Source of the DNA: Nocardioides salarius
Lineage (GTDB): Bacteria > Actinomycetota > Actinomycetes > Propionibacteriales > Nocardioidaceae
Assembly: GCF_016907435.1 (NCBI RefSeq)
Contig: NZ_JAFBBZ010000001.1
Coordinates: 2,976,001-3,040,000, forward strand
Reading direction: 5' to 3'
DNA: 64,000 bases
Position numbers and translations under genes: made by a program. The notes beneath the pieces are model-generated. The model was not told where the DNA came from. It was given only the letters and a program-made list of their open reading frames with translations, and ran no database searches. Shown piece by piece: positions 17,765 to 27,822 of this stretch (positions within the stretch are counted from its first letter, which is position 1; each line of letters starts with the position of its first letter).

Positions 17765-18939
17765 CGTGTACTTCCCTTCGGGGTGGTGGGTCCGGACGCC
17801 TGGGGCGTGCCGGGGTCGTGCTCGTCGGAGCTGTCGTGCTGGTGAGTCGTGGTGGCGGGTGAGCCGGTCTTGCTGGCAGCGCCGGCGGCGGCCATCTGGC
17901 GCCGGGCGCGTCGCCCGGCCAGCGACATCCGCGTGGTCCCGACGAGGCCGGCCGGGGCCAGGAGGATGACCAGCACCATGACCAGGCCGTAGACCAGGGG
18001 CGCCAGCTCGGCGGACCGGATGTCGGAGAGACCGGCGTCGCCGCCGATGCGGGTGACGAAGGGGGGCAGGAAGGTCAGCAGGCCGGCGCCGATCAGGGCG
18101 CCCGACAGGTAGCCCAGGCCCCCGAGGACCACCGCGGTGAGCAGGGTCAGGCTCAGCACGATGGTGAAGCCGCTGGGTGCCGCCAGTCGTGCGGTGATGG
18201 CCAGCACCGAGCCGGCGGCACCGGCCGCGGCGGCGCTGACCATGAAGGCGGAGATCCGGGCCCGGCCCAGACGGATGCCGGCCAGCTCGGCGGAGACCTC
18301 GTCGTCGCGCACCGCGCGCCAGCGGCGCCCGACCCGGCCACGGGCCAGGTTGGCCAGCAGCACGAAGGTGACGATGAGGGTGATCCAGCCGAGGTAGGCG
18401 ACGTACTGGCTGCGTGACATCTCGGTGCCGGTCAGCAGGTACTCCAGGTCCAGCGCCCACACGGGCACGTCGGGCAGCGAGACCCGCAGGCCCTGCTCAC
18501 CACCCAGGAAGCTGCCGAAGTACAGCGCGATGCCGGGCACGGCGATGGCCAGCGCGAGCGTCGCGCCGGCCAGGTAGGGGCCGTGCAGGCGGGCCGCGGC
18601 GACACCCACCGCGGTGCCGACCACGAGCGCGACGGCGGTCGAGGCGAGCACCACCAGCGAGATCGGCATCGAGGACGTCGGGTCGTCGAGCAGCAGCGCG
18701 GTCGTGTAGGCGCCGAAGGCCATCAGGGCGCCGTGGCCCAGCGAGATCTGGCCGTTGATGCCGGTGAGCACGGTCAGGCCGCCGGCGGCGATGCCGAGGT
18801 AGGCCATCGCGGCCAGCTGCAGGGCCCGGAAGTCGCCGACGCTCTCGAGGACCACGACCACCACGGCCAGGCCGACCAGCGCGGTCAGCAGGTGCCGGCC
18901 CAGCACCGAGTGGCGCCACACGTCGAGGAAGCGGTTCAT
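17761..18939 (-). CDS. livM: Branched-chain amino acid ABC transporter permease, LivM type
   Basis: 392 residues with about ten membrane segments. The LivM block LTVLTGINGQISLGHGALMAFGAYT is at residues about 53-77 (conserved core GQISLGHGALMAFGAY). A long hydrophilic C-terminal tail of about 40 residues follows the last helix. It pairs with LivH to form the channel. It overlaps livH and the binding-protein gene by four bases each. Confidence 0.93.
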   Translation of the reverse strand: MNRFLDVWRHSVLGRHLLTALVGLAVVVVVLESVGDFRALQLAAMAYLGIAAGGLTVLTGINGQISLGHGALMAFGAYTTALLLDDPTSSMPISLVVLASTAVALVVGTAVGVAAARLHGPYLAGATLALAIAVPGIALYFGSFLGGEQGLRVSLPDVPVWALDLEYLLTGTEMSRSQYVAYLGWITLIVTFVLLANLARGRVGRRWRAVRDDEVSAELAGIRLGRARISAFMVSAAAAGAAGSVLAITARLAAPSGFTIVLSLTLLTAVVLGGLGYLSGALIGAGLLTFLPPFVTRIGGDAGLSDIRSAELAPLVYGLVMVLVILLAPAGLVGTTRMSLAGRRARRQMAAAGAASKTGSPATTTHQHDSSDEHDPGTPQASGPTTPKGSTR

Positions 18940-19817
18940 CAGACCCTCCTGGCCGAGGCCACGGCGAACAGGCCGCCGGGCTTCAGGGTGAGCACGAGCA
19001 TCAGGATCAGCAGGGCTGCCAGCGCGACCAGCTCGGAGCCGAGGTAGCCGCTGACGAAGCTGAGGGACAGCCCGAGCGTCAGGCCGCCCACGACCGCGCC
19101 GACCGGGCTCTCGAGCCCGCCGAGCACGGCGGCCACGAAGCCGTAGACGACGATCGAGTCCATGTAGCCGGGGTGCACGAGACCGCCGCTGGCGATGAGC
19201 AGGCCCGAGAGCGAGCCGACGACCGCGGCCAGCGCCCAGCCGAGGGTGAGCATCCGGCCGACCCGCACGCCCAGCAGCCGGGCCACCTCGGGGTTGTAGG
19301 CCGAGGCCCGCATCCGCAGGCCCACGTCGGTGTAGCGGAAGAGCAGCAGGAGCAGCACCATCACGGTGGCCACCGCGACGATCGTGAAGATGCCCGAGGT
19401 GGTGAGCCGGATCGTGGTGCCGCCCACCTCGAGGCCACGCAGGCCGAAGGGCGCCGGGAAGGAGCGGAAGCGGTTGCCGAAGATGACCGCGGCCAGGGCG
19501 TGCAGGGTGATGAAGAGACCCAGCGTCAGGATGACCGCGTTGATCTCGGGCTTGTCCTCCACCGGGCGGATGACGACCCGCTCGATCACCGCACCGAGCA
19601 CCAGGCCCGAGAGCAGGGCGGCCGCGAAGCCGATCCAGTAGGAGTAGCCGGCGTCGATCAGGGTCAGCGCGATGAAGGTGGTCACCATCGCCATCGGCGC
19701 CTGGGCGAAGTTGACGATCCGCGTGGAGCGGAAGATCAGCACCAGCGCCAGCGCGAACGCGGCGTACACGGCGCCGAGCGTGAGCCCGCCGAGGGCGGTG
19801 TTCACGAGTTGTTGCAC
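18939..19817 (-). CDS. livH: Branched-chain amino acid ABC transporter permease, LivH type
   Basis: 292 residues, the normal LivH length, from GTG 19817 with GGAG upstream. It has eight or so hydrophobic helices and the family features LGGLTLGAVYAAFALALVLI near the N-terminus and VVYGFVAAVLGGLESPVGAV near the C-terminus. It forms the inner-membrane channel with LivM. Confidence 0.93.
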   Translation of the reverse strand: MQQLVNTALGGLTLGAVYAAFALALVLIFRSTRIVNFAQAPMAMVTTFIALTLIDAGYSYWIGFAAALLSGLVLGAVIERVVIRPVEDKPEINAVILTLGLFITLHALAAVIFGNRFRSFPAPFGLRGLEVGGTTIRLTTSGIFTIVAVATVMVLLLLLFRYTDVGLRMRASAYNPEVARLLGVRVGRMLTLGWALAAVVGSLSGLLIASGGLVHPGYMDSIVVYGFVAAVLGGLESPVGAVVGGLTLGLSLSFVSGYLGSELVALAALLILMLVLTLKPGGLFAVASARRV

Positions 19818-19850
19818 GTCGATCTCCGTTCTTGGGGTGGGCGGTGCGGC

Positions 19851-21352
<1,502 letters not shown>

Positions 21353-21375
21353 GTGGTCCTTCCTGGAGCGGGCAG

Positions 21376-21393
21376 CCGGACGCGTTCGTCCGG
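21376..21393. promoter_or_regulatory. Inverted repeat in the livG leader
   Basis: CCGGACG, CGTT, CGTCCGG is a perfect 7-base inverted repeat located 24-41 bases upstream of the livG start, in the 175-base region shared with the PucR gene. It could be an operator for the PucR protein or a small leader hairpin. Only the symmetry supports it. Confidence 0.4.
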
Positions 21394-21527
21394 TTGTGAC
21401 CTGCACCACCTTGGTCGCAGCGCACAGATCGCGCACTAGGCGGAGAGCACAACATTCCTTGGCTGCTGCGCTATTTCACCTCCTTTACGCTGGCGTTCCT
21501 TGTGCGTTGGGTGCGAACGTGCTGCTC

Positions 21528-22769
21528 ATGCGTGTTGACGTCGGTCCCGGGAGGGCCACCCTGGAGGACGTCCAGCGCGCCTGGCTGCCGCTGGTGGAGC
21601 AGTCCGACCAGATCGCCGACAGCATCACGCTGACGCTGCTCGAGCGCGACGCAGCCGTCTACGACCAGGTCGGGCCCGACCTGCGCGCCGACGTCCGCGA
21701 GAGCACCAGGGTGCACATCAGGCGCGGCCTCGAGGTCCTCACCGGCCGGCGCCCGGCCGGCGGCTCGTCGGCGGCCCAGGTGTGGCGCGAGACCGGTCGC
21801 CGCCGCGCGCAGCAGGGCGTCCCGCTTGAGCTGGTGCTCAACGCCTACACCGTCGGCGCCCGGATGCTGTGGGAGGCGCTGGTGGCCCACTCGCAGCGCA
21901 AGGACGGCCGCGGTGACGAGCCGGTGCTGCTGCTGGCGGCCCGGATCGTGTGGTCGAACCTCGACGTGCAGACCGCGGTGCTCATCTCCGCCTACCGCCG
22001 CGAGAGCGCCCGCCTGACCCGCGTCGACCTGCAGCGCCAGCAGTCGGTGCTCGACGCCCTCGTGGAGGGCCGCGGCGCCGACCCCGAGTACGCCGCCGAG
22101 GTGCGCGACGCGCTCGGCATCGACCCCGACGCCCCGGTCGGCTGCCTGGTGGCGCTGCTCGACGGCGAGGTCGACGCGGGCCTCGAGCCCAGCGAGGACC
22201 GGCTCGAGCGGCTCGGGCTGACCGTGCGCTGGCACGTGCGCGGCGGCACCTACTTCGGGCTCGTGGCCGCTTCGTCGCCCGGCGCGACCGGTGCCACGGT
22301 GTCGCCGCTCGCCGAGGACCTCCTCGTCGACGTGGTCGGGCCGCAGGTGCGGGCGCGGGTCGGGGTCTGCGTGGCGCCCGACGGGGTGGCCGGCTTCGCG
22401 GCGGCGTACCAGCTGGCGACCCGGGCGGCCGAGACCATGGGCCGGGGCACCACGGGCGCCGTGGCGGTCTCGCAGCGCCTGCCCGAGGTGCTGCTGGCCG
22501 GTTCGCCGCAGGTGGCGCCGCTGCTGCTGCGCGAGACCCTCGGCCCGCTGCTGGCCCAGCCCGAGGCCCAGTCGCGCACCCTGCTCGACACGCTCGCCGC
22601 GCTGCTGCGCCACGACGGCTCGCCCACGCACGCCGCCGAGGAGCTCTACTGCCACCGCAACACCGTGATCTACCGGCTCAAGCAGATCGAGGAGCTCACC
22701 GGGCGGTCCCTGGCCAGCCCCCGCGACAAGCTGCTGCTCGAGCTGGCCCTGATGGCCCGCGACCGCTGA
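21528..22769 (+). CDS. PucR/CdaR family transcriptional regulator
   Basis: About 413 residues from ATG 21528; GTG 21519 in the same frame is an alternative, and a much longer open frame upstream is only read-through of the antisense strand of livG. The C-terminal PucR-type helix-turn-helix is clear: AAEELYCHRNTVIYRLKQIE near residue 378, followed by TGRSLASPRDKLLLELAL. The middle carries a GGDEF-like/CdaR domain, and the N-terminal part resembles RsbR-type sensor helices. Divergent placement suggests it controls the liv operon in response to the transported compound. Confidence 0.88.
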   Translation: MRVDVGPGRATLEDVQRAWLPLVEQSDQIADSITLTLLERDAAVYDQVGPDLRADVRESTRVHIRRGLEVLTGRRPAGGSSAAQVWRETGRRRAQQGVPLELVLNAYTVGARMLWEALVAHSQRKDGRGDEPVLLLAARIVWSNLDVQTAVLISAYRRESARLTRVDLQRQQSVLDALVEGRGADPEYAAEVRDALGIDPDAPVGCLVALLDGEVDAGLEPSEDRLERLGLTVRWHVRGGTYFGLVAASSPGATGATVSPLAEDLLVDVVGPQVRARVGVCVAPDGVAGFAAAYQLATRAAETMGRGTTGAVAVSQRLPEVLLAGSPQVAPLLLRETLGPLLAQPEAQSRTLLDTLAALLRHDGSPTHAAEELYCHRNTVIYRLKQIEELTGRSLASPRDKLLLELALMARDR

Positions 22770-22778
22770 CCCGCTCGC

Positions 22779-23322
22779 CGTTGGTCGAGCAGGGAGGAGC
22801 GCCAGCGACGAGCGTCGCCGAGACCCCGTGAGAACCGCGCCGGCCGTACGTCGTGGAGCCGGGCGACCGCGGAGTGGTCACTCCCGACAACCCAGGCCGC
22901 CCTGGAGGTGTCGTTCGTGACCACTGCGCCGTCCGAGCCTGCTCGCCGTACGCCATGGGGTCGCCCGGTTTCGGCGACGCTCGAGCCTTCGGCCCTCGCT
23001 GCTCGACCAACGGGGTCGTTGGTCGAGCAGGGAGGAGCGCTAGCGACGAGCGTCGTCGAGACCCGGTGAGGGACACGCGGGCCGCAACGACTCGCCGTAC
23101 GCCATGGGGTCGCTGGGTTTCGGCGATGCTCGAGCCTTCGGCCCTCGCTGCTCAACCAGCGGGGTCGTTGGTCGAGCAGGGAGGAGCGCTAGCGACGAGC
23201 GTCGTCGAGACCGCGTGAGAACCGTGCTCGCCGTACGCCATGGGGTCGCCCGGTTTCGGCGACGCCCGAGCCTTCGGCCCTCGCTGCTCAACCAACGGCG
23301 GGCCCTCGCTGCTCAACCAGCG
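22779..23322. repeat. Cluster of three composite palindromic elements (MITE-like)
   Basis: This 563-base gene-free stretch (22770-23332) holds three composites. Each has a 47-base left arm beginning CGTTGGTCGAGCAG and a 46-base inverted right arm ending CAACCAACG or a variant: 22779-22825 with 22967-23012, 23017-23063 with 23116-23161, and 23166-23212 with 23252-23297, plus a loose right-arm fragment to 23322. Spacers are 141, 52 and 39 bases and share CTCGCCGTACGCCATGGGGT. Neighbouring copies are joined by GGGT. The cluster lies between two convergent genes, so it could also serve as a two-way transcription stop. Confidence 0.88.
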
Positions 23323-23332
23323 ACGGGGTCGT

Positions 23333-24274
23333 TCAGGGGTGCAGGAGGGGGCGGAAGAGGGCGAGGGTCTCGTCGACGGCGCGGTCGGCCGCCTCGGAGT
23401 GGCGGCCCATGTCGACGAAGCCGTGGACCATGCCGGGGAAGACCCGGTGCTGCACCGGGACCCCGGCCTCCTCGAGGGCGCGGGCGTAGGCGTTGCCGTC
23501 GTCGCGCAGGGGGTCCAGCTCGGCGGTGACGACCACGGCCGGGGCCAGGCCGTCGAGGCGGCCGTGCAGCGGCGAGAGCCGCGGGTCGGCGGGGTCGAGG
23601 TCGGGCGCGTCGCCGGCGTACTGGGCGCCGAACCAGGCCATCGTGGCGGTGTCGAGGAAGTAGCCCTCGGCGTTCTCGGAGTGCGAGGGGTAGGAGCCGG
23701 CCGAGTCGGTGACGGGGTAGATCAGCAGCTGGGCGGCCAGCGGGCGGCCCTCGTCGCGCAGCACCTGGGCGGTGACCGCGGCCAGGTTGCCGCCGGCGGA
23801 GTCGCCGGCCACGCCCATCGCCTCGGAGCCGCCGAGGTCGGCGAGGTTGTCGCTGACCCAGTGCGTGGCGGCCAGCACGTCCTCCAGCCCGGCGGGGAAG
23901 GGGTGCTCGGGGGCGAGGCGGTAGTCGACCGAGACCACGACGGCCTCGCAGCGCGACGCGATCAGCCGGCAGGTCAGGTCGTGGGTGTCGAGGTCGCCGA
24001 TCACGAAGCCGCCACCGTGGAAGAAGACGACCGTGGGCAGCGCCTCGAGGTCGCTCGAGGGCCGGTAGACCCGGCCCGGGCGGGCCGCGGCGCCGCCGGG
24101 GAGGTGGACGTCCTCGACCGAGGCCATCTCGGGCAGCACCGAGGGGTCGCGCAGGTCGACGGCCAGGGTGCGGAACCCGGCGCGGGCCTCGTCGGCCGTG
24201 CCCTCGTGCATCGGCGGGGTGCCGGCCTGCTCGAGGAAGGTGAGCAGGGTGGCGAGCTGCGGGTCGATCGGCAC
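23333..24274 (-). CDS. Alpha/beta hydrolase, HSL-type esterase/lipase
   Basis: 313 residues. The oxyanion-hole motif HGGGFVIGD is near residue 84 and the nucleophile motif GDSAGGNLAA near residue 158. The acid Asp lies in TAELDPLRDDG and the catalytic His in GMVHGFVDM. These are all features of the hormone-sensitive lipase (GDSAG) family. It is the last gene of the eight-gene catabolic operon read from 31721 downwards, 56 bases after the acyl-CoA dehydrogenase. It may release acids from esters or lactones for that pathway. Confidence 0.9.
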   Translation of the reverse strand: MPIDPQLATLLTFLEQAGTPPMHEGTADEARAGFRTLAVDLRDPSVLPEMASVEDVHLPGGAAARPGRVYRPSSDLEALPTVVFFHGGGFVIGDLDTHDLTCRLIASRCEAVVVSVDYRLAPEHPFPAGLEDVLAATHWVSDNLADLGGSEAMGVAGDSAGGNLAAVTAQVLRDEGRPLAAQLLIYPVTDSAGSYPSHSENAEGYFLDTATMAWFGAQYAGDAPDLDPADPRLSPLHGRLDGLAPAVVVTAELDPLRDDGNAYARALEEAGVPVQHRVFPGMVHGFVDMGRHSEAADRAVDETLALFRPLLHP

Positions 24275-24330
24275 GGGTGGTCCTCCTGGTGGTGGTGCGG
24301 TCGGGGTGGGGGTACGTCGCTGGGCTCGGC

Positions 24331-25482
24331 TCAGACGAAGGCGCTGATGCCGGTCTCGTCGCGGCCGATGAGCAGCTTCTGGATCTGGCTGGTGCCTTCG
24401 TAGAGCGTCATCACGCGGGCGTCGCGCAGGTACTTGGCCGGCGGGTACTCGTCGACGTACCCGGCCCCGCCGTGCACCTGCAGCGCGTTGTTGGCCGCGC
24501 GCACCGCCGCCTCGGAGGCGAAGAGCTTGGCCTTCGACGCCGCCACGCCGTAGGGCTCGCCGCGGTCGATCAGGTCGGCGCAGCGCCAGGCCAGCAGTCG
24601 CGCGGCGTCGGCGTCGAGCGAGATGTCGGCGATCATGTCCTGCACCAGCTGGAAGCCGGCCAGCGGACGGCCGAACTGGGTGCGGGAGGTGGCGTACTCG
24701 ACCGCCGTCTCGAGGCAGCCCTGCACGATCCCCACGCAGCCGGAGGCCACCGCGAGGCGGCCCTTGTCGAGGGTGCTCATCGCGATCTTGAAGCCGGTGC
24801 CCTCCTCGCCGAGCATGGCCGAGGCCGGCACCCGGACCCCGTCGAGGAACAGCTCGGCGGTGGCCTGGCCGCGCAGCCCGAGCTTGCCCTTGATCTCGCG
24901 GGCCTCGAAGCCGGGCGCGTCGGTCGGCACCAGGAACGCCGAGATGCCGCGCGGCCCGTCGCCGCCGGTGCGGGCGAAGACCAGCGCGACGTCGGCCCAG
25001 GTGCCGTTGGTGATGTAGAGCTTCTGGCCGTCGATCACGTAGTCGTCGCCGTCACGGCGCGCCCGGGTCGTCAGGTTGCCCGCGTCGGAGCCCACGTCGG
25101 GCTCGGTGAGCCCGAAGCAGCCCAGCTTGGTGGCCTCGGCCAGCTGGGGCAGCCACTCCTGCTTCTGCTCCTCGCTGCCGTGGAAGAGGATCGACTTGCC
25201 GACCAGGCCGCTGGAGACCGAGACGATGCCGCGCAGCGCCGAGTCGGCGCGACCGAGCTCCTCCATGGCCAGCGAGTAGGTGACGTAGTCGCCGCCGAGG
25301 CCGCCGTACTCCTCGGGGATGGTCAGGCCGAAGAACCCGATCTCGGCCATCTTGGGCACGATCGCCAGGTCGACGGACTCGGCGCGGTCCCACTCGACGC
25401 GGTGGGGGACCGCCTCGCGGTCGAGGAAGTCGCGTGCCAGCGCGCGGAAGGCCTGCTGCTCGTCGCTCAGGGAGAGGTCCAT
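24331..25482 (-). CDS. Acyl-CoA dehydrogenase (canonical homotetramer type)
   Basis: 383 residues with all three acyl-CoA dehydrogenase domains. The FAD-contacting LTEPDVGSDAGN is near residue 133, and the catalytic Glu sits in MTLYEGTSQIQKLLIGR near the C-terminus. This is the complete short/medium-chain type (similar to butyryl or isovaleryl-CoA dehydrogenases). It oxidises acyl-CoA to 2-enoyl-CoA with electron transfer flavoprotein. The start lies four bases after the stop of the upstream dehydrogenase gene, so it belongs to the same operon. Confidence 0.93.
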   Translation of the reverse strand: MDLSLSDEQQAFRALARDFLDREAVPHRVEWDRAESVDLAIVPKMAEIGFFGLTIPEEYGGLGGDYVTYSLAMEELGRADSALRGIVSVSSGLVGKSILFHGSEEQKQEWLPQLAEATKLGCFGLTEPDVGSDAGNLTTRARRDGDDYVIDGQKLYITNGTWADVALVFARTGGDGPRGISAFLVPTDAPGFEAREIKGKLGLRGQATAELFLDGVRVPASAMLGEEGTGFKIAMSTLDKGRLAVASGCVGIVQGCLETAVEYATSRTQFGRPLAGFQLVQDMIADISLDADAARLLAWRCADLIDRGEPYGVAASKAKLFASEAAVRAANNALQVHGGAGYVDEYPPAKYLRDARVMTLYEGTSQIQKLLIGRDETGISAFV

Positions 25483-25486
25483 GGGG

Positions 25487-26632
25487 TCATCCTGCCTCGG
25501 GGGTGGGGGCGGCCAGGTCTACCAGGCGCGCCAGTGCGTCGCGGTGGGCGTCGGGGCTGCCGAGGAGCACGTGGTCGGCCTTGGCCCGCTTGAGCCGCAG
25601 GTGCACCGGGCTCTCCCAGGTCATGCCGAGCCCCCCGTGCAGCTGCACGGCCTCCTCGGCGGCGTGCACGGCGACCTCGGAGCAGAAGGCCTGCGCCACG
25701 GCCACCGACACCGGTACGTCGCTCTCGCCGGCCAGCGCCGCGGCCGCGTGCGCCGCGACGGCGGAGGCCTGGCCGACCTCGGCGTAGAGGTCGGCGAGGC
25801 GGTGCTTGAGCGCCTGGAAGCCGCCGACGACGCGGCCGAACTGGCGGCGCTCCGAGAGGTGCGCGACGGTCTGCTCGAGGCACCAGGCGGCCAGCCCGGC
25901 CTGCTCGGCCGCCAGCACCCCGGCCGCGGTGGCCAGCGCGTGGTCGAGGGCGGCGGTGACCTCGTCTCCGGTGGCCAGGGGCGTGCCGGCCTCGACGTCG
26001 AGGCGGACGTCGCTGACCGGGCGGGTCGCGTCGAGGGAGGTGTGCGTGGAGACCGCGACCCCGTCGGCGTCGACGGGCACCAGGTGCAGCGCCGGTCCGT
26101 CGGGTCCGTGGACGGGCACCAGCAGCAGGTCGGCCGGGAGGCCGACGACACCGCGCACCTCGCCGGCCAGGCGGCCGCCGGAGACCTCGACGCCGGTCCG
26201 CCGGGCCCAGGAGCCGGCCGAGGCGGTGCCCGCCGGCACGACGAGAGCCGCGGTGCCGCCCTCGGCCAGGCGGGCGAGCGACTCGGCGGCGCCGAGGCGG
26301 ACGAGCAGGCTGGTGGCCAGCACGGCGCTGGTCAGGAAGGGCACGGGCGCGCAGGCGCGACCGCACTCCTCGGCGACCACCGCGGCCTCCCGGGGCCCGG
26401 CCCCGGCACCGCCGTGCTCCTCGGGCACGAGCAGCGCGGCCAGGCCGAGGTCGTGGGCCAACCCCGACCAGGCGGGCCCCGAGACGTCGTCGCTGCCGTC
26501 GGCCAGGGCGACCAGCGCCTCGGTGGGGCAGGTCTTGGCGAGCACGGCGCGCACCGAGCGGCGCAGGTCGGTCTCGACGTCGCTGGGCAGCAGGTCGAGG
26601 TCGGGGGCGGCGGGGATCGGCTGGGCGGTCAT
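25487..26632 (-). CDS. Acyl-CoA dehydrogenase family protein lacking the usual catalytic Glu (FadE partner subunit)
   Basis: 381 residues from ATG 26632. The family fold is visible (FGRVVGGFQALKHRLADLYAE is given in short as GFQALKHRLAD, and AVQLHGGLGMTWE), but the YEGTxE motif is replaced by KRAKADHVLLGS, so no Glu stands at the usual position. Its start overlaps the stop of a second dehydrogenase gene (ATGA). Adjacent pairs of this kind form alpha2beta2 enzymes in mycobacterial steroid side-chain degradation, and this is the likely non-catalytic partner. Confidence 0.87.
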   Translation of the reverse strand: MTAQPIPAAPDLDLLPSDVETDLRRSVRAVLAKTCPTEALVALADGSDDVSGPAWSGLAHDLGLAALLVPEEHGGAGAGPREAAVVAEECGRACAPVPFLTSAVLATSLLVRLGAAESLARLAEGGTAALVVPAGTASAGSWARRTGVEVSGGRLAGEVRGVVGLPADLLLVPVHGPDGPALHLVPVDADGVAVSTHTSLDATRPVSDVRLDVEAGTPLATGDEVTAALDHALATAAGVLAAEQAGLAAWCLEQTVAHLSERRQFGRVVGGFQALKHRLADLYAEVGQASAVAAHAAAALAGESDVPVSVAVAQAFCSEVAVHAAEEAVQLHGGLGMTWESPVHLRLKRAKADHVLLGSPDAHRDALARLVDLAAPTPEAG

Positions 26633-27822
26633 CGGGGCAGGTCCTTCCACGCCACGTCCTTGTCGACGCGCGGCTCGCCGGGCAGGCCGAGCACGCGCTC
26701 GGCGATGATGTTGCGCAGGATCTCGGAGGTGCCGCCCTCGATGGAGTTCCCCTTGGCGCGCAGGTAGCGGTAGCCCGCGTCGCGCCCGGTGAAGTCGACC
26801 TTCTCGGGCCTGCTCAGGGTCCAGTCGTCGTAGCGCAGGCCGTCCTCGCCGAGCAGCTCGACCTCCAGGGCCGAGAGCTCCTGGGCGAGCCGGGCGAAGA
26901 CCAGCTTGGTCGCCGAGCCCTCCGGTCCGGGGGCGCCGACGGCCAGCTGCTGGCGCACCCGGCTGCCGGTGATCCGGGCGGCCTCGGCCTGCACCCACAG
27001 GTCGAGCAGGCGCCGGTGCGCCCCGTGCGTACGACGCTCGGGGTGCGCACGCCAGGTCTGCGCCACCTTGCCGACCATCCCGGCCTCGCGCGGGACGGCC
27101 TGGCCGCCGATCGAGACCCGCTCGCTGTTGAGCGTGGTGTTGGCGATGCGCCAGCCCTCGCCGACCGCGCCCAGCAGCTGGGCCGCGGGCACGCGCACGT
27201 CGGTGAGGAAGACCTCGTTGAACTCGGCCTCGCCGGTCAGCTGCCGCAGCGGGCGCACCTCGACGCCCGGCTCGCGCATGCCGAGCAGGAAGTAGCTCAG
27301 CCCGCCGTGCTTGGGCACGTCGGGGTCGGTGCGCGCGACCAGGATCGCGAAGTCGGCCAGGTGGGCCGAGGAGGTCCACACCTTCTGCCCGTTGACCACC
27401 CACTCGCCGGTGGACTCGTCGGGCACCGCCCGGGTCGCCACGGCGGCCAGGTCGGAGCCGGCGCCGGGCTCGGAGAAGAGCTGGCACCAGATCTCCTCGC
27501 CCAGCCACAGCGGGCGCAGGAAGCGCTCGTGCTGCTCGGGGGTGCCGTGCGCCAGGATCGTCGGCGCGGCCATGCCCAGCCCGATGCCGTTGCGCTCGGG
27601 GGCGTTGTCGGGCGCCCCGGCCGCGGCGAGCAGGTCGTCGACGTGGGCCTGCAGGTCGCGCGGGAGCCCGAGGCCGCCGAGGCCCGCGGGGAAGTGCACC
27701 CAGGCCAGGCCGGCCTCCCACCGGGCGCGCAGGAACTCGGCACGGTCGGTGGTGGCGGGGTCGTGGGCCTCGAGCAGGGCGGTGACGCGCTGCTCGAGGT
27801 CGCTGCGGTGCTGCTCGCTCAC
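26629..27822 (-). CDS. Acyl-CoA dehydrogenase family protein (FadE catalytic partner)
   Basis: 397 residues from GTG 27822 overlapping the stop of the previous gene. FSEPGAGSDLAAVATRAV near residue 118 is the flavin motif, and GNSIEGGTSEILRNIIAERV near residue 365 carries the Glu corresponding to the catalytic position. It is probably the active subunit of a heterotetramer with the product of the overlapping next gene. Substrates of such pairs are often bulky acyl-CoAs. Confidence 0.89.
   Translation of the reverse strand: MSEQHRSDLEQRVTALLEAHDPATTDRAEFLRARWEAGLAWVHFPAGLGGLGLPRDLQAHVDDLLAAAGAPDNAPERNGIGLGMAAPTILAHGTPEQHERFLRPLWLGEEIWCQLFSEPGAGSDLAAVATRAVPDESTGEWVVNGQKVWTSSAHLADFAILVARTDPDVPKHGGLSYFLLGMREPGVEVRPLRQLTGEAEFNEVFLTDVRVPAAQLLGAVGEGWRIANTTLNSERVSIGGQAVPREAGMVGKVAQTWRAHPERRTHGAHRRLLDLWVQAEAARITGSRVRQQLAVGAPGPEGSATKLVFARLAQELSALEVELLGEDGLRYDDWTLSRPEKVDFTGRDAGYRYLRAKGNSIEGGTSEILRNIIAERVLGLPGEPRVDKDVAWKDLPR

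Noticed and set aside
22670..23529. Several short open frames within the palindromic repeat cluster (with products such as VEQGGALATSVVETA)
   Set aside because: They are translations of the repeat arms in different frames, without ribosome sites or families.
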